Source of the DNA: an uncultured Bacteroidota bacterium
GTDB taxonomy: Bacteria > Bacteroidota > Bacteroidia > UKL13-3
Assembly (NCBI GenBank): GCA_903850915.1
Contig: CAINMV010000004.1
Coordinates: 62,001 to 126,000, forward strand
Direction of reading: 5' to 3'
Length of the DNA stretch: 64,000 nt
Position numbers and translations under genes: made by a program. Numbering within the stretch: the first letter of the stretch is position 1; each line of letters opens with the position of its first letter. This document shows positions 28,835 to 38,020 of this stretch, piece by piece. Below the pieces are notes generated by a model. That model made no database searches and was not told where the DNA came from. It saw nothing but the letters and a program-made list of their open reading frames with translations.

Positions 28835-30229
28835 ATGCGATTTAAAAATCTTACCACTGTTATTTTTGTGGCGATGTTTTTGGGAATTGTCACCGGATAT
28901 ATCCTAAACATTTCCAATGTTGGCTCACTTGTCCAAAAAATTGAGGAAACTGAGAAAGGCATCAAGGCAATTAAAGCCGATAGTGTTTCTTATAGTTTAC
29001 TCAATAACCATTCAGACAACTTACAATCAGCCCCTTCGTTTCACGACCAAATTGTTGCGTTGCAAAAAACAAAAACGGATGCAGAGAAAGAAAAAAACAA
29101 TACTCTAGTTTTTTATCAAACCCTGACTACTATTTTTCTGAGATTAATAAAGATGATCATAGCACCTCTTGTGCTCTGTATATTAATTGTTGGTATTGCC
29201 AAACTGGGTGATTTAAAACAAGTAGGTCGAATTGGTGGGAAGGCCTTAGCGTGGTTCATCTTTGCCTCATTAATTTCACTTTTTTTAGGAATGCTCTTAG
29301 TGAATGTATTTCATCCTGGAAAATTAATTCACATGGAGTTACCGGCCAAAGGTGCAGAAACAGGAATAAAGGCTTCGGCTATTAACGCCAAAGATTTTAT
29401 CACACATATTTTTCCTGAAAATATTTTCGACGCATTAGCAAAAAACGAGATACTGCAGATTGTTATTTTCGCTATACTTTTTGGAGTTGCCCTTGCGGCT
29501 ATGGGTGAAAAAGGTAAAAACCTCGTAAATGCCCTCGACACTGCTTCGCATGTAATGTTAAAAATAACATCATACGTGATGTATGTGGCTCCTTTTGCTG
29601 TTTTTGGAGCCATGGCTGCCGCTGTTGCTGTTTTGGGTATTGGGGTGCTCAATAAATTTGCTATTTATATATTAACCTTTTATGCATCTTTGAGCTTACT
29701 CTGGTGCATCCTGCTTTTTTTTGCGTTTCTTGCTGTAGGGAAAAGGGTGGTAAGTTTACTGCGCCATATTCGTCAGCCTATTATTTTAGCTTTTAGCACG
29801 TCAAGTAGTGAAGCTGCAATGCCTAAAACAATTGAAGAACTTAACCGATTTGGATGCCCTGAAAATATTACGGGCTTTGTTTTGCCTTTAGGGTATTCGT
29901 TCAATCTTGATGGAAGTATGATGTATATGACATTTGCAAGTATTAGTATTGGACATATTTATGGAATCGACCTTACCCTTCAGCAACAAATTTCAATGCT
30001 ACTTATGCTAATGGTAACGAGCAAAGGTATTGCGGGTGTGCCTCGGGCAAGTTTAGTTGTTATAACAGCTATGCTAGCAAATTTCGGAATACCAACAGAA
30101 GGTATTTTGCTCTTTATTGGTATTGACCAAATTTTGGATATGGGACGCAGTGCAACAAATGTAGTGGGCAACGCAGTAGCTACTGTTGTGGTAAGCCATT
30201 GGGAAGGTAAACTAAAGCGTAACCATTGA
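28835..30229 (+). CDS. Dicarboxylate/amino acid:cation symporter (DAACS family)
   Basis: Na+/H+-coupled uptake of acidic amino acids or C4-dicarboxylates. It has eight helices plus re-entrant loops, with the family motifs AFSTSSSEAAMPK (near residue 327), SFNLDGSMMYM (near 356; NMDGT-type) and GRSATNVVGNAVAT (near 442). In the last motif Asn replaces the more common Asp. An insertion of about 50 charged residues (30-85) between helix 1 and 2 is unusual for GltP/DctA but seen in Bacteroidota relatives. A TATTTTCG element lies four bases before the ATG. It heads a tight run with the LEA-like, panC and lutB genes. Confidence 0.9.
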   Translation: MRFKNLTTVIFVAMFLGIVTGYILNISNVGSLVQKIEETEKGIKAIKADSVSYSLLNNHSDNLQSAPSFHDQIVALQKTKTDAEKEKNNTLVFYQTLTTIFLRLIKMIIAPLVLCILIVGIAKLGDLKQVGRIGGKALAWFIFASLISLFLGMLLVNVFHPGKLIHMELPAKGAETGIKASAINAKDFITHIFPENIFDALAKNEILQIVIFAILFGVALAAMGEKGKNLVNALDTASHVMLKITSYVMYVAPFAVFGAMAAAVAVLGIGVLNKFAIYILTFYASLSLLWCILLFFAFLAVGKRVVSLLRHIRQPIILAFSTSSSEAAMPKTIEELNRFGCPENITGFVLPLGYSFNLDGSMMYMTFASISIGHIYGIDLTLQQQISMLLMLMVTSKGIAGVPRASLVVITAMLANFGIPTEGILLFIGIDQILDMGRSATNVVGNAVATVVVSHWEGKLKRNH

Positions 30230-30248
30230 TTTGTTAAAATAAATTTCT

Positions 30249-30719
30249 ATGGCTAATCTATACAACGCTTTTTCGTCCATGCTTAAACCAAAAGATATGG
30301 AATTTGTGGAGGCGCGTAACATAAATTTCAAACCGCTTTGTAATGGTATACTGCCTCTTCATATTGATTTGGTTCTAAAAAACCCAAATAACCTCAGTCT
30401 CTTCCTCGAATCAATAGGTGTTGATATACAATGCTGGGGAACTTCCATTGGCACCACCAATCAAAAACCTGAAATAGAAATTGTGGCGAATGAGGAATTT
30501 ATTATAACACTTGTTATTGAGCTTAAAGTAGCTGAATTGAAATTAAAATTACAGCATAACTTCCTAGATATCCTTACTCAAGGTAGTATTAACATTCCCA
30601 TAATATTATCTGGCAAAGCCACCATTAAAAAGTTTGGTTTCTGCATTGATATACCAATACAAATTTCAAAAGAAATTGACATTACACTAGAGCAACTTCT
30701 AAATAAAATAAAAATATAA
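30249..30719 (+). CDS. LEA14-like (LEA type 2/WHy-domain) protein
   Basis: A 156-residue single-domain protein with the LEA-2/WHy pattern: VEARNINFKPL, LVLKNPNNLSLFLESIGVDI (residues about 40-59, containing the family NPN motif), and a C-terminal beta-rich section. In many bacteria these are periplasmic lipoproteins linked to stress tolerance, but this one shows no signal peptide or lipobox. It lies 19 bases after the symporter and 17 before panC; the functional connection is unclear. Confidence 0.65.
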   Translation: MANLYNAFSSMLKPKDMEFVEARNINFKPLCNGILPLHIDLVLKNPNNLSLFLESIGVDIQCWGTSIGTTNQKPEIEIVANEEFIITLVIELKVAELKLKLQHNFLDILTQGSINIPIILSGKATIKKFGFCIDIPIQISKEIDITLEQLLNKIKI

Positions 30720-30736
30720 TTTGCATACGTACTTTC

Positions 30737-31570
30737 ATGATCCTTTTCAAGCAAATTGAAGCACTAAAAAAACACCTAGCTCAAATATCGGGATCTATTG
30801 GCTTTGTCCCCACTATGGGCGCACTTCATGAAGGACATTTATCTCTTATCGAAAAAAGTAATTCTGAAAATGACATTACAGTTTGTAGTATTTTTGTTAA
30901 CCCACTTCAGTTTAATAATAAAGAAGATTTAAAAAAATATCCAAGAACCCTACCACAAGATATGACGTTGTTGAAAGAACATAATTGTGATATTGTTTTT
31001 GCCCCAAACGCTGAAGAGATTTATAAAGTAGATAGCGATAGCGTTTTAGATTTTAATGTTGGCTTACTTGATACCTTATTTGAGGGTTCATTGCGTCCCG
31101 GACACTTTAAAGGTGTTGCCATAATAGTAAATAAGCTTTTTGATATTGTTAAACCTAAACATGCTTACTTTGGCTTAAAAGATTATCAGCAATGTATGCT
31201 TATTGATAAACTGGTAACAGACCTGAAACTGCCTGTTCAATTGCATTTCTGCCCTACTCTTCGCGAATCGGATGGTTTAGCCATGAGCTCTAGAAATGCA
31301 CGACTGAGTGAATTAGCAAGACAATCAGCTCCTCGAATTTATGAATGTTTAAATTATGCGAAGGCAAATTACCGTACAAAAAATATTACATCCATCGAAG
31401 AATGGTGTAAAAGTCACCTGTTGGAAGATGCGCTTTACACATTAGAATATTTTAATATTGTGAATGCAGAAACCCTGATGCCTATCGAAAACAGCAAAGA
31501 AAAAGCAGTAGCACTTTGCGCTGCCTTTTTAGATGGTGTTCGGTTGATAGACAACTTGGTTTTAAATTAA
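30737..31570 (+). CDS. panC: Pantothenate synthetase (pantoate--beta-alanine ligase)
   Basis: Joins pantoate and beta-alanine with ATP to give vitamin B5. Class-I adenylate-forming fold with PTMGALHEGHLSLI (HxGH motif, residues about 26-39), FVNPLQFNNKEDLKKYPR (about 54-71), GLKDYQQCMLI, and the KMSKS-like AMSSRNARLS. Length 277 is normal. It is six bases upstream of lutB in one transcription unit. Other pan genes are not in the window. Confidence 0.95.
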   Translation: MILFKQIEALKKHLAQISGSIGFVPTMGALHEGHLSLIEKSNSENDITVCSIFVNPLQFNNKEDLKKYPRTLPQDMTLLKEHNCDIVFAPNAEEIYKVDSDSVLDFNVGLLDTLFEGSLRPGHFKGVAIIVNKLFDIVKPKHAYFGLKDYQQCMLIDKLVTDLKLPVQLHFCPTLRESDGLAMSSRNARLSELARQSAPRIYECLNYAKANYRTKNITSIEEWCKSHLLEDALYTLEYFNIVNAETLMPIENSKEKAVALCAAFLDGVRLIDNLVLN

Positions 31571-31576
31571 TTCACC

Positions 31577-32968
31577 GTGTCAAAAAAAGAATTAGAGTCA
31601 TTCCTGGAAGCATCGGGTGTTAAAGCCTTTGATGCTGAACATCGACAGATTATCAATAAGAATATTGGTAAATATAATGTTGCTGTAAGTAATGGCAGAA
31701 AACAATATGCGAACTATGAACTAGCGCGCACCCGAGCTGCAATGTTAAAATGGAAGGTGCTCGAAAACCTAGATAAGTACTTATTAGAATTCGAATCGAA
31801 CACCCAACGTAAAGGCACCAAAGTAATCTGGTGTGAAAGTGCTTCAGGAGCTCAGAAAGAGGTAATGGCAATTTTAAAAGCCAATAATGCCAAGATGATT
31901 GTAAAATCAAAATCCATGGCTACCGAAGAAATAGACCTTAATGAGCTTCTCAAAAATAATGGCATAGACAGTGTTGAGACAGATTTAGGAGAATATATTC
32001 AACAGCTCGACGGCGAAAAACCATACCATATTGTTACGCCGGCAATGCATAAGAGCAAAGAAAATATTGCTGAATTATTTCATAAAAAGCTAGGTACGCC
32101 CCTCGACTTAACTCCAGAGGAAATGAGTTTACATGTTCGTGGCTTATTGCGCGAAAAGTATACAGAAGCAAAAGTTGGTATCACTGGTGCTAACTTCCTA
32201 ATTGCCGACACTGGAAGTATTTCAATTACTGAAAACGAAGGAAACGCGCGATTAACTACCGCTTTTCCAAAAGTTCATATCGTGGTGGTAGGTATCGAAA
32301 AAATAATTCCGAATCTGGTCGACCTCGACCTTTTTCTACCCTTGTTGGCCACTGCAGGTACCGGACAAAAATTAACAGCATACAACACCATTATTAGCGG
32401 ACCAGCAAGTAAAGAGGAGTCGGATGGCCCAAAAGAAATGTATGTGTTATTGCTTGATAATGGTCGTACAGAATTACTCGCGCAACATGAACAACGTCAG
32501 GCTTTAGGCTGCATTCGTTGTGGCGCTTGCTTAAATTCTTGTCCTGTTTACAAAAATATTGGAGGCCATAGCTATCAAACAACATATACCGGACCTATCG
32601 GGGCGGTAATTACACCTCATTTAAGAGGCATGGAGGACTTTAAGCATCTCAGTTATGCTTCTACACTATGCGGAAATTGCACTGAAGTATGCCCCGTTAA
32701 AATCGATATTCATAATTTGCTTCTTTTTAACAGAAGAGATGCAGCCAAAGAAAAACTAAATGGCTGGACCGAAAACAACGGTTGGAAAATTTGGAGATGG
32801 GCCATGATGGAGCGCAACAGAATGAATAAAAGTAGCGGATTGAAAAACACGTTCATGAAGTACTTTTTTACAGATACCTGGGGCGAGAAGCGACTAACGC
32901 CTATAGTTTCCGAAAAAAGTTTCAACGAACAATGGAAAGCCCTGCATCCGCAAGAAAAAGAATCATAA
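31577..32968 (+). CDS. lutB: LutB-like lactate-utilisation Fe-S protein (LUD domain plus dicluster ferredoxin)
   Basis: Iron-sulfur subunit of the LutABC-type L-lactate oxidase system. N-terminal LUD domain (about residues 60-295; GANFLIADTGSISITENEG near 208) and a C-terminal ferredoxin part with CIRCGACLNSCPVYKN (near 312) and CGNCTEVCPVKIDIHNLL (near 364). Length 463 matches LutB. The start is GTG, six bases after panC. LutA and LutC are not adjacent, so partners are encoded elsewhere or the protein acts differently. Confidence 0.88.
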   Translation: MSKKELESFLEASGVKAFDAEHRQIINKNIGKYNVAVSNGRKQYANYELARTRAAMLKWKVLENLDKYLLEFESNTQRKGTKVIWCESASGAQKEVMAILKANNAKMIVKSKSMATEEIDLNELLKNNGIDSVETDLGEYIQQLDGEKPYHIVTPAMHKSKENIAELFHKKLGTPLDLTPEEMSLHVRGLLREKYTEAKVGITGANFLIADTGSISITENEGNARLTTAFPKVHIVVVGIEKIIPNLVDLDLFLPLLATAGTGQKLTAYNTIISGPASKEESDGPKEMYVLLLDNGRTELLAQHEQRQALGCIRCGACLNSCPVYKNIGGHSYQTTYTGPIGAVITPHLRGMEDFKHLSYASTLCGNCTEVCPVKIDIHNLLLFNRRDAAKEKLNGWTENNGWKIWRWAMMERNRMNKSSGLKNTFMKYFFTDTWGEKRLTPIVSEKSFNEQWKALHPQEKES

Positions 32969-33023
32969 TATAAACACCATCTTTTAAAAAACTAAGCTTG
33001 CGTTAAGTGCGTAAATTTATTTT

Positions 33024-34022
33024 TTATCTAAAAAAATCAAATCGCTGCATCACATTGCCAAAGTTAGCAATTTGAACTACCATCACACGCGGATCGCTAC
33101 TAATCAATGCATAATACCTATTGGGGTCGATGTTGGTATATGCACCACGCTCATCTAAACGCTCTTTGCCAGGAGGCAATATTTTAAAAAAAACTTTTAT
33201 TAAAGACGCTTTACCCGTTATTTCCGAAACCTCAATGGTTACAAAAGGTTGTGCTTTTTGAAGCGAATCATTAAATGCATTGGTTGCTCGGTTATCATAG
33301 CCTTCCATAGAAAGATTTGAAAATAGCTTCAAGTACTCCATTATTCGTTGCTGATTTGAGAATACCTCTTTGTTCTTTTCATCGTTGCATGTAACTTGGA
33401 AATTGGGGCCTGATTTCTGTATTGTAAAAGAAGCCTCTGGATGACTGTCGAAATCAAGTTTAATACGTGCAACATTTTCAGGTGAACAGCTAATAATTGT
33501 ATTCGATTTCCAATCATCTTCGATAGTGATAAAACGTGGGGTGAGATAGCCATTAAAGCCCGGTATCTCTGCTATCATAGGTGCATCTGCATTCTCAATG
33601 CACATATACGTTCCTAAATAATCGCTTGTTTCGCTACCCACATAATACACTTTGAGAAGTTCGTCACCTTTATAAATCATCACTTTTATTGAGGTGGCTA
33701 ATACCTTAATTACATCATCGCGTTCTTTTTGTGGTACTGGACTCTTAACACGAACACGATAAATAGCATCCATCAAGGTTTGTATTTTACTTTCTTGCAC
33801 ATCATATTTCCCATTCACTCGCCATTTTCCATCTGTAGTTTTATCTAACGTTGATTGATGTCCGTTTTTATCAGCTAAAAAAATACGAGTGATACTAGCT
33901 GTATCTTGAACTGCAAAATCGTTAATGTTATTCCCTTTAAATATTTTTTTCTGAAATACAACAACACTAAAGGCAAGTAATACCAAAACAATTATTAAAA
34001 TAATTATGTTTCTCTTGTTCAT
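33024..34022 (-). CDS. DUF4340 domain-containing membrane-anchored protein
   Basis: A 332-residue protein with a single N-terminal helix (residues 5-25) and a large presumably periplasmic region. The repeated strand-helix pattern (FLADKNGHQSTLDKTTDGKW, about 50-69) is the DUF4340 pattern; these proteins often accompany Gld/ABC gliding-type export genes, none of which is present here. It lies downstream of ricT on the same strand with a 51-base gap. Function unknown. Confidence 0.75.
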   Translation of the reverse strand: MNKRNIIILIIVLVLLAFSVVVFQKKIFKGNNINDFAVQDTASITRIFLADKNGHQSTLDKTTDGKWRVNGKYDVQESKIQTLMDAIYRVRVKSPVPQKERDDVIKVLATSIKVMIYKGDELLKVYYVGSETSDYLGTYMCIENADAPMIAEIPGFNGYLTPRFITIEDDWKSNTIISCSPENVARIKLDFDSHPEASFTIQKSGPNFQVTCNDEKNKEVFSNQQRIMEYLKLFSNLSMEGYDNRATNAFNDSLQKAQPFVTIEVSEITGKASLIKVFFKILPPGKERLDERGAYTNIDPNRYYALISSDPRVMVVQIANFGNVMQRFDFFR

Positions 34023-34073
34023 TTAATTACCTATCGTGAAGAATACAATAACGGTTGCTTTTTATTAATCCAA

Positions 34074-35609
34074 TTACTTTTTTTCAGGACCATCATTCTT
34101 CGGTGGTGGGTTTCCTGGGTTATTACTTTGAGGCGGACGTTGATTGTTGTTGGGCCTTGCGTTTGGATTGTTTTGTGGTGGACGTTGGTTATTGTTATTT
34201 TGCGGCGGGCGCGGTGTATTTGGCTTATTCGAAGTATTGTTGGGTTGAGGAGGGCGAGGATTTGTATTGATCTGCGGCGGGCGTTCGTTATTGGGCTTAT
34301 TCGGTCCACTATTCGTTTGAGGGGGGCGCGGATTTGTATTGTTGACCTGTGGAGGTTTCGGTTTATTATTCTGCGCATTTTGTACCGGATTAGCGCTTAC
34401 ATTCCTTTGCGGATTATTGACACGTGGCGCATCGGCACTATTGTTGCTGTTTCGTGGTGGGTTATTCGGTCGCTTATGCTGTGACTTACGCGGTTTATTA
34501 AAACGATTTAAATCTCCATCAAGTTCAATATTTTCTGTATCTGCAGCCTCATCCTTAGCTTTCTCAACCACGGCTTCTTTTGAGGCAAAGCCATCTGGGT
34601 CGCCAGGTTTAGTACCCGCAGCATTTAATGCCATCACTTCTTTTACCTTCTCTAGCGTAAACTTCAACCACGACGGGTTTGCAGGTTCACCAGCATTTCT
34701 TGGCTCAGCCACAAACCACATCAACCGTTTCAAAATATCCGTCTTTACCCAACGCAATGTAACCGACTCAAATCGAAGTCGGATGCGTTCGCTAGACGTT
34801 TCGGGAAACTCACTTAACGCTTCTGCATAGGTATCTAGTTCAAAGTTCAGGCAACATTTCATCTTTCCACATTGTCCTGAGAGCTTCAATGGGTTAATTG
34901 AAAGATTTTGATAACGAGCCGCATTTACACTAACTAATTTAAAGTCGGTAAGCCAGCTGCTGCAGCACAGTTCCCGACCACAACTTCCGATACCACCGAG
35001 ACGTGCGGCTTCTTGACGATAACCAATTTGACGCATTTCGATGCGTATTCTAAACTCGTCAGCATAGGCTTTTATTAATGCCCTAAAGTCAACACGATCT
35101 TCGGCGGTATAAAAGAAAACCGCCTTACTATTGTCGCCCTGAAATTCAATATCACTAAGCTTCATTTTAAGCCCTTGCTCCAAGGCTAAAGTGCGGGCAC
35201 GCTGCAATACGGCAGGTTCACGTTCTTTCGCCTCTTCATATTTCTTTTGATCAACATCGTTTGCTTTGCGATAAATCTTTTTTATCTCTTCGCTATCTTC
35301 TTTAATGAAATACTTTTTGAGCTGTAATCGCACTAGGTCGCCAGTAAGCGAAACCATGCCAACATCGTGACCTCCGGTTCCGGTTTCTACCACGACATAA
35401 TCGCCTATTATCAAATCTAAATTATTGGGATTGCGATAAAACAGTTTACGACTGCCTTTAAATCGAACCTCTAGAATATTTAATGGCTTGTAGTCAGCAG
35501 GCATCTGCATATTACCAAGCCAATCATAAACATTCAACTTATTGCACCCAGAAGTGCCGCAGGTACTACAACCTGTGAATTTTTTCTTTTCTACTACTTC
35601 TTCTACCAT
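34074..35609 (-). CDS. ricT: RicT/PSP1-domain iron-sulfur regulatory protein with Asn/Pro-rich C-terminal tail
   Basis: Homologue of B. subtilis YaaT (RicT), part of an Fe-S-containing complex that influences RNase Y and mRNA maturation. Cys clusters fit metal binding: GCSTCGTSGC (about residues 13-22), GSCGRELCC (near 208) and QCGKMKCC (near 244), within the PSP1 domain (about 60-290). From about residue 350 onward the protein becomes a disordered basic Asn/Pro/Gln tail with seven [KR]PPQxN repeats. The adjacent upstream gene is holB, the same neighbourhood as in Firmicutes. The tail is far longer than in Firmicutes homologues. Confidence 0.88.
   Translation of the reverse strand: MVEEVVEKKKFTGCSTCGTSGCNKLNVYDWLGNMQMPADYKPLNILEVRFKGSRKLFYRNPNNLDLIIGDYVVVETGTGGHDVGMVSLTGDLVRLQLKKYFIKEDSEEIKKIYRKANDVDQKKYEEAKEREPAVLQRARTLALEQGLKMKLSDIEFQGDNSKAVFFYTAEDRVDFRALIKAYADEFRIRIEMRQIGYRQEAARLGGIGSCGRELCCSSWLTDFKLVSVNAARYQNLSINPLKLSGQCGKMKCCLNFELDTYAEALSEFPETSSERIRLRFESVTLRWVKTDILKRLMWFVAEPRNAGEPANPSWLKFTLEKVKEVMALNAAGTKPGDPDGFASKEAVVEKAKDEAADTENIELDGDLNRFNKPRKSQHKRPNNPPRNSNNSADAPRVNNPQRNVSANPVQNAQNNKPKPPQVNNTNPRPPQTNSGPNKPNNERPPQINTNPRPPQPNNTSNKPNTPRPPQNNNNQRPPQNNPNARPNNNQRPPQSNNPGNPPPKNDGPEKK
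34086..34390 (-). repeat. Intragenic Pro-Gln-Asn repeats in the ricT tail
   Basis: Imperfect short repeats encode [KR]PPQxN seven times (KPPQVN, RPPQTN, RPPQIN, RPPQPN, RPPQNN twice, RPPQSN) separated by Asn-rich spacers. Repeat units are irregular in length, so this is low-complexity coding sequence prone to slippage, not a perfect microsatellite. Confidence 0.85.
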
Positions 35610-35741
35610 TTTAACTACTAATCTGATATTACTATTAAATATTCGTTTTTAGCCGATACAAAAATCGATTCAATACGTATTAAAAATATTATTTAGCACT
35701 TTGTTCTCGCTTTGGTACCACGATCGTTATGAGCCCTAAAA

Positions 35742-36845
35742 TTAAACTTTAAAAAGTTTCTCTATCTGCAAAGATAGGTTTAATAACGTAATTTTCGGGT
35801 TCGCATTACGTTCAATGTGAAAAATCGCATCATTAAATTCCTGTACAAAACCATAGAGATTTTTATTGTTAATAAAACGACTGAATTTACCGATAAATTC
35901 TTTGTCTGAGGGGTTTGCAATCACTTGATCATATACACCATTATTATAGAGCATTCCGGCACGAAAAACATAGAGTCCGTAACTCAATAAGTTTTTAATC
36001 TGCATCCGTCCAAGCGAACTCATCTCGTCAATTTTCTTCATCACATCACCCATTTGGTTTTTGACACACGCCAACATCCAATCCCTAAAAATTTCATGAA
36101 AGTCATTTGTCGATTCTTCCATCAAATCGATGGATGCATTAAAGTTTCCATCTGAAATTTTAGCAATCGTTGTTGCTTGCTCAAAACTCAATTGATATTT
36201 CGATTGAAGCCCTCCGGCAATTTCATCTTCACTTAAAGATGTTAATTGAACTATTTGTGTACGGCTTTGTATCGTTGCTAATATCTTTTCTCGGTCTTCT
36301 GTTACAAACAATAAGATAGTGCTTTCCGTTGGCTCTTCAATGAGCTTTAGAAGTACATTGCCATCTTTGCCTAAAAACTCAGGCATCCACATTATTAATA
36401 CTTTGAATGGGCCTTCAAACATCTTTAATGAAAGCTTCCGTATTATCTCATGAGTTTCGGCTGCCGTAATATTACCTTGTTTGTTTTCTGCACCAATTTT
36501 CTGAATCCATTGCACGAAGTTTAGGTATGGGTTTTCGAGAATTGTTTTACGCCATTCTTCAATGAAGTTCGTGCTTAATTCATTCGCACCAATTACAGGA
36601 TATGAGAAATGTAAATCTGGATGAATGAGCTTTTGATACTTATTGCAGCTATTACATTGCCCACAGCTATCTTGCTCACCTTTGTTTTCGCAATTAAGAT
36701 ATTGAGCGTATGCTATTGCCATTGGCAGAGCTCCAACACCTTCGCTTCCGCAAAAAAGCTGGGCATGACTAACCCTTCCACTTTTAACTCCCTGGATTAA
36801 ATTTTGCTTTGCCGCACTCTGACCAACGACATTTATAAATTGCAT
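35742..36845 (-). CDS. holB: DNA polymerase III delta-prime subunit
   Basis: Clamp-loader stator subunit. RFC-like AAA+ fold; the P-loop position reads GSEGVGALPMA (residues about 33-43), lacking the GKT needed for ATP binding, as expected for delta-prime. Zinc-ribbon cysteines are CENKGEQDSCGQCNSC (about 52-67). FEGPFKVLIMWMPEFLG replaces the Walker B region, followed by an arginine-finger region (ATIQSRTQIVQL near 190). Length 367. Adjacent to ricT on the same strand. dnaX, encoding its partner, lies about 1.2 kb away on the other strand. Confidence 0.88.
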   Translation of the reverse strand: MQFINVVGQSAAKQNLIQGVKSGRVSHAQLFCGSEGVGALPMAIAYAQYLNCENKGEQDSCGQCNSCNKYQKLIHPDLHFSYPVIGANELSTNFIEEWRKTILENPYLNFVQWIQKIGAENKQGNITAAETHEIIRKLSLKMFEGPFKVLIMWMPEFLGKDGNVLLKLIEEPTESTILLFVTEDREKILATIQSRTQIVQLTSLSEDEIAGGLQSKYQLSFEQATTIAKISDGNFNASIDLMEESTNDFHEIFRDWMLACVKNQMGDVMKKIDEMSSLGRMQIKNLLSYGLYVFRAGMLYNNGVYDQVIANPSDKEFIGKFSRFINNKNLYGFVQEFNDAIFHIERNANPKITLLNLSLQIEKLFKV

Positions 36846-36934
36846 GAATTTGATTTATTTTTTTCGAAGTAACGAAAAAAAGAATACTATTAAATTTTTA
36901 TTGCTTGAATCCCTTTGTTTTCGGGTAGAAATAA

Positions 36935-36964
36935 AAATAGCCCCAGAAAACTCCGAGGCTATTT
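36935..36964 (-). terminator. Rho-independent terminator downstream of the HU gene
   Basis: Eight-base arms AAATAGCC (36935-36942) and GGCTATTT (36957-36964) around a 14-base loop. On the reverse strand the stem is followed by TTATTT-type sequence. It sits 20 bases past the HU stop codon and before the holB start. Confidence 0.75.
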
Positions 36965-36984
36965 AAATTTACGAGTAAAATTAA

Positions 36985-37260
36985 TTACTTGTTAACTGCT
37001 GCTGCTAAATCTGCACCTGCTTTAAATTTAGCTACTTTTTTAGCTTTAATTTGAATAGCTTTTCCTGTTTGTGGATTTCTTCCTTTACGTGCAGCACGTT
37101 TAGAGATTGAGAAGGTACCAAAACCTACTAAAGTGATTTTATCACCTTTTTTTAGAGTTTTTGTAGCTACTTTGGTAAAAGCATCTAGTGCCTTTCCTGA
37201 ATCTGCTTTAGTCATTCCTGACTCTGCAGCGATTGCGTCGATGAATTCTGACTTGTTCAT
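36985..37260 (-). CDS. hup: HU-family histone-like DNA-binding protein
   Basis: Nucleoid protein that bends and compacts DNA as a dimer. It is 91 residues with the full HU pattern: MNKSEFIDAIA, GFGTFSISKRAARKGRNPQT (residues 47-66) forming the DNA-binding arm and ending in a Lys/Ala-rich strand. Length and sequence are fully typical. It has its own terminator and probably its own promoter (a TAAGATTG element about 43 bases upstream), so it is monocistronic and likely highly expressed. Confidence 0.95.
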   Translation of the reverse strand: MNKSEFIDAIAAESGMTKADSGKALDAFTKVATKTLKKGDKITLVGFGTFSISKRAARKGRNPQTGKAIQIKAKKVAKFKAGADLAAAVNK

Positions 37261-37303
37261 TGTTTAAAGATGGAATTAAAAGTGTTGAATATAAATTATA
37301 ATG

Positions 37304-37311
37304 CAATCTTA
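37304..37311 (-). promoter_or_regulatory. Possible -7 promoter element TAAGATTG for the HU gene
   Basis: Reverse-strand TAAGATTG followed by C differs from TAnnTTTG at one base. It gives a leader of about 35-40 bases, the usual length for a strongly translated gene. No -33 TTTG seen. Confidence 0.35.
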
Positions 37312-37979
37312 CATTAAATATTCTTTTGTAGCAAGTGTCTTAGCATTTTTTTTAGTTTTATTTTTTCACAGATTTGCAAATATTCTGTGTGTATTTAGAA
37401 AACCCAAAAAGGACATAGACCCTATCAAACTTGCTTTTCAGAAAAAGCAGCAGCTTATTTGCGCATTTTTTGACCTTAATTTAACTTAAATAGGCACATG
37501 AAAAGGCCTTTAAGGCTATATTTATCAGGGTTTTACCTGTTTTTATGTAAATTTACAACAGACATCTTGATTTTCAGTTTCTTCGGTTTTAATACGCGTC
37601 GAAATTGGCTAGGAAGCCATATTAATAGACGTCTGAGATGATAACAATCATAATTAAAGACCTCTAAAAAAAGTGGCATACGTGGAAAAGTTCTTGAAAA
37701 AAGTGAAAAATGAATCCAATTATTAGATCTACATGAAAGAATTTAAGCCTGAATTCCAAAGAAAATTTAAACTGGAAGTAAAATAATTTAAGATTTATGA
37801 CTAATAAGATATCAAATTAAAAATGAAATACATCTCCATTAAACTACAAAATTCCTGATATTAGAGATGCATCCATTAATAATAAAGGCGTTCTATTGAG
37901 TATTGAATGGGTTTTTACGCCTCTTATATGCTTAAACACACCGATTGTAAAATAACTGCTACAATTAATCCACAACTGC
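37312..37979. other. Long intergenic region between the HU gene and dnaX
   Basis: About 670 bases with no convincing gene. It holds a palindromic AAAGGCCTTT near 37502-37511 and a short hairpin CAGG...CCTG followed by five T (37526-37544). An opposite-strand open frame of 62 codons (37301-37489) starts inside the HU promoter and has no homology-like pattern. I see no tRNA or recognised small RNA, though the length leaves room for one. Confidence 0.5.
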
Positions 37980-38009
37980 TTTGCAGTATCCTTGGTTTTC
38001 CTAAATTGC
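37980..38009 (+). promoter_or_regulatory. Probable dnaX promoter
   Basis: TTTG (37980-37983), an 18-base spacer, then TAAATTG (38002-38008) approximates the Bacteroidota pattern. The downstream ATG at 38021 lies 12 bases further on, supporting that start over the in-frame ATG at 37907, which would place the promoter inside the gene. Confidence 0.45.
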
Positions 38010-38020
38010 ACCTTATTCTC

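Noticed and set aside
34031-34830. Several open frames (arginine-, isoleucine- or leucine-rich) overlapping the ricT tail
   Set aside because: Products of the Pro/Asn repeat region read in other frames; the ricT frame carries the recognised PSP1 domain.
37301-37489. 62-codon open frame with a hydrophobic N-terminus upstream of the HU gene
   Set aside because: It begins inside the HU promoter element, shows no family resemblance and no ribosome-binding or promoter support.
37907-38020. Upstream ATG for dnaX adding 38 residues
   Set aside because: The extension is unlike DnaX N-termini and would contain the probable promoter; ATG 38021 fits both.
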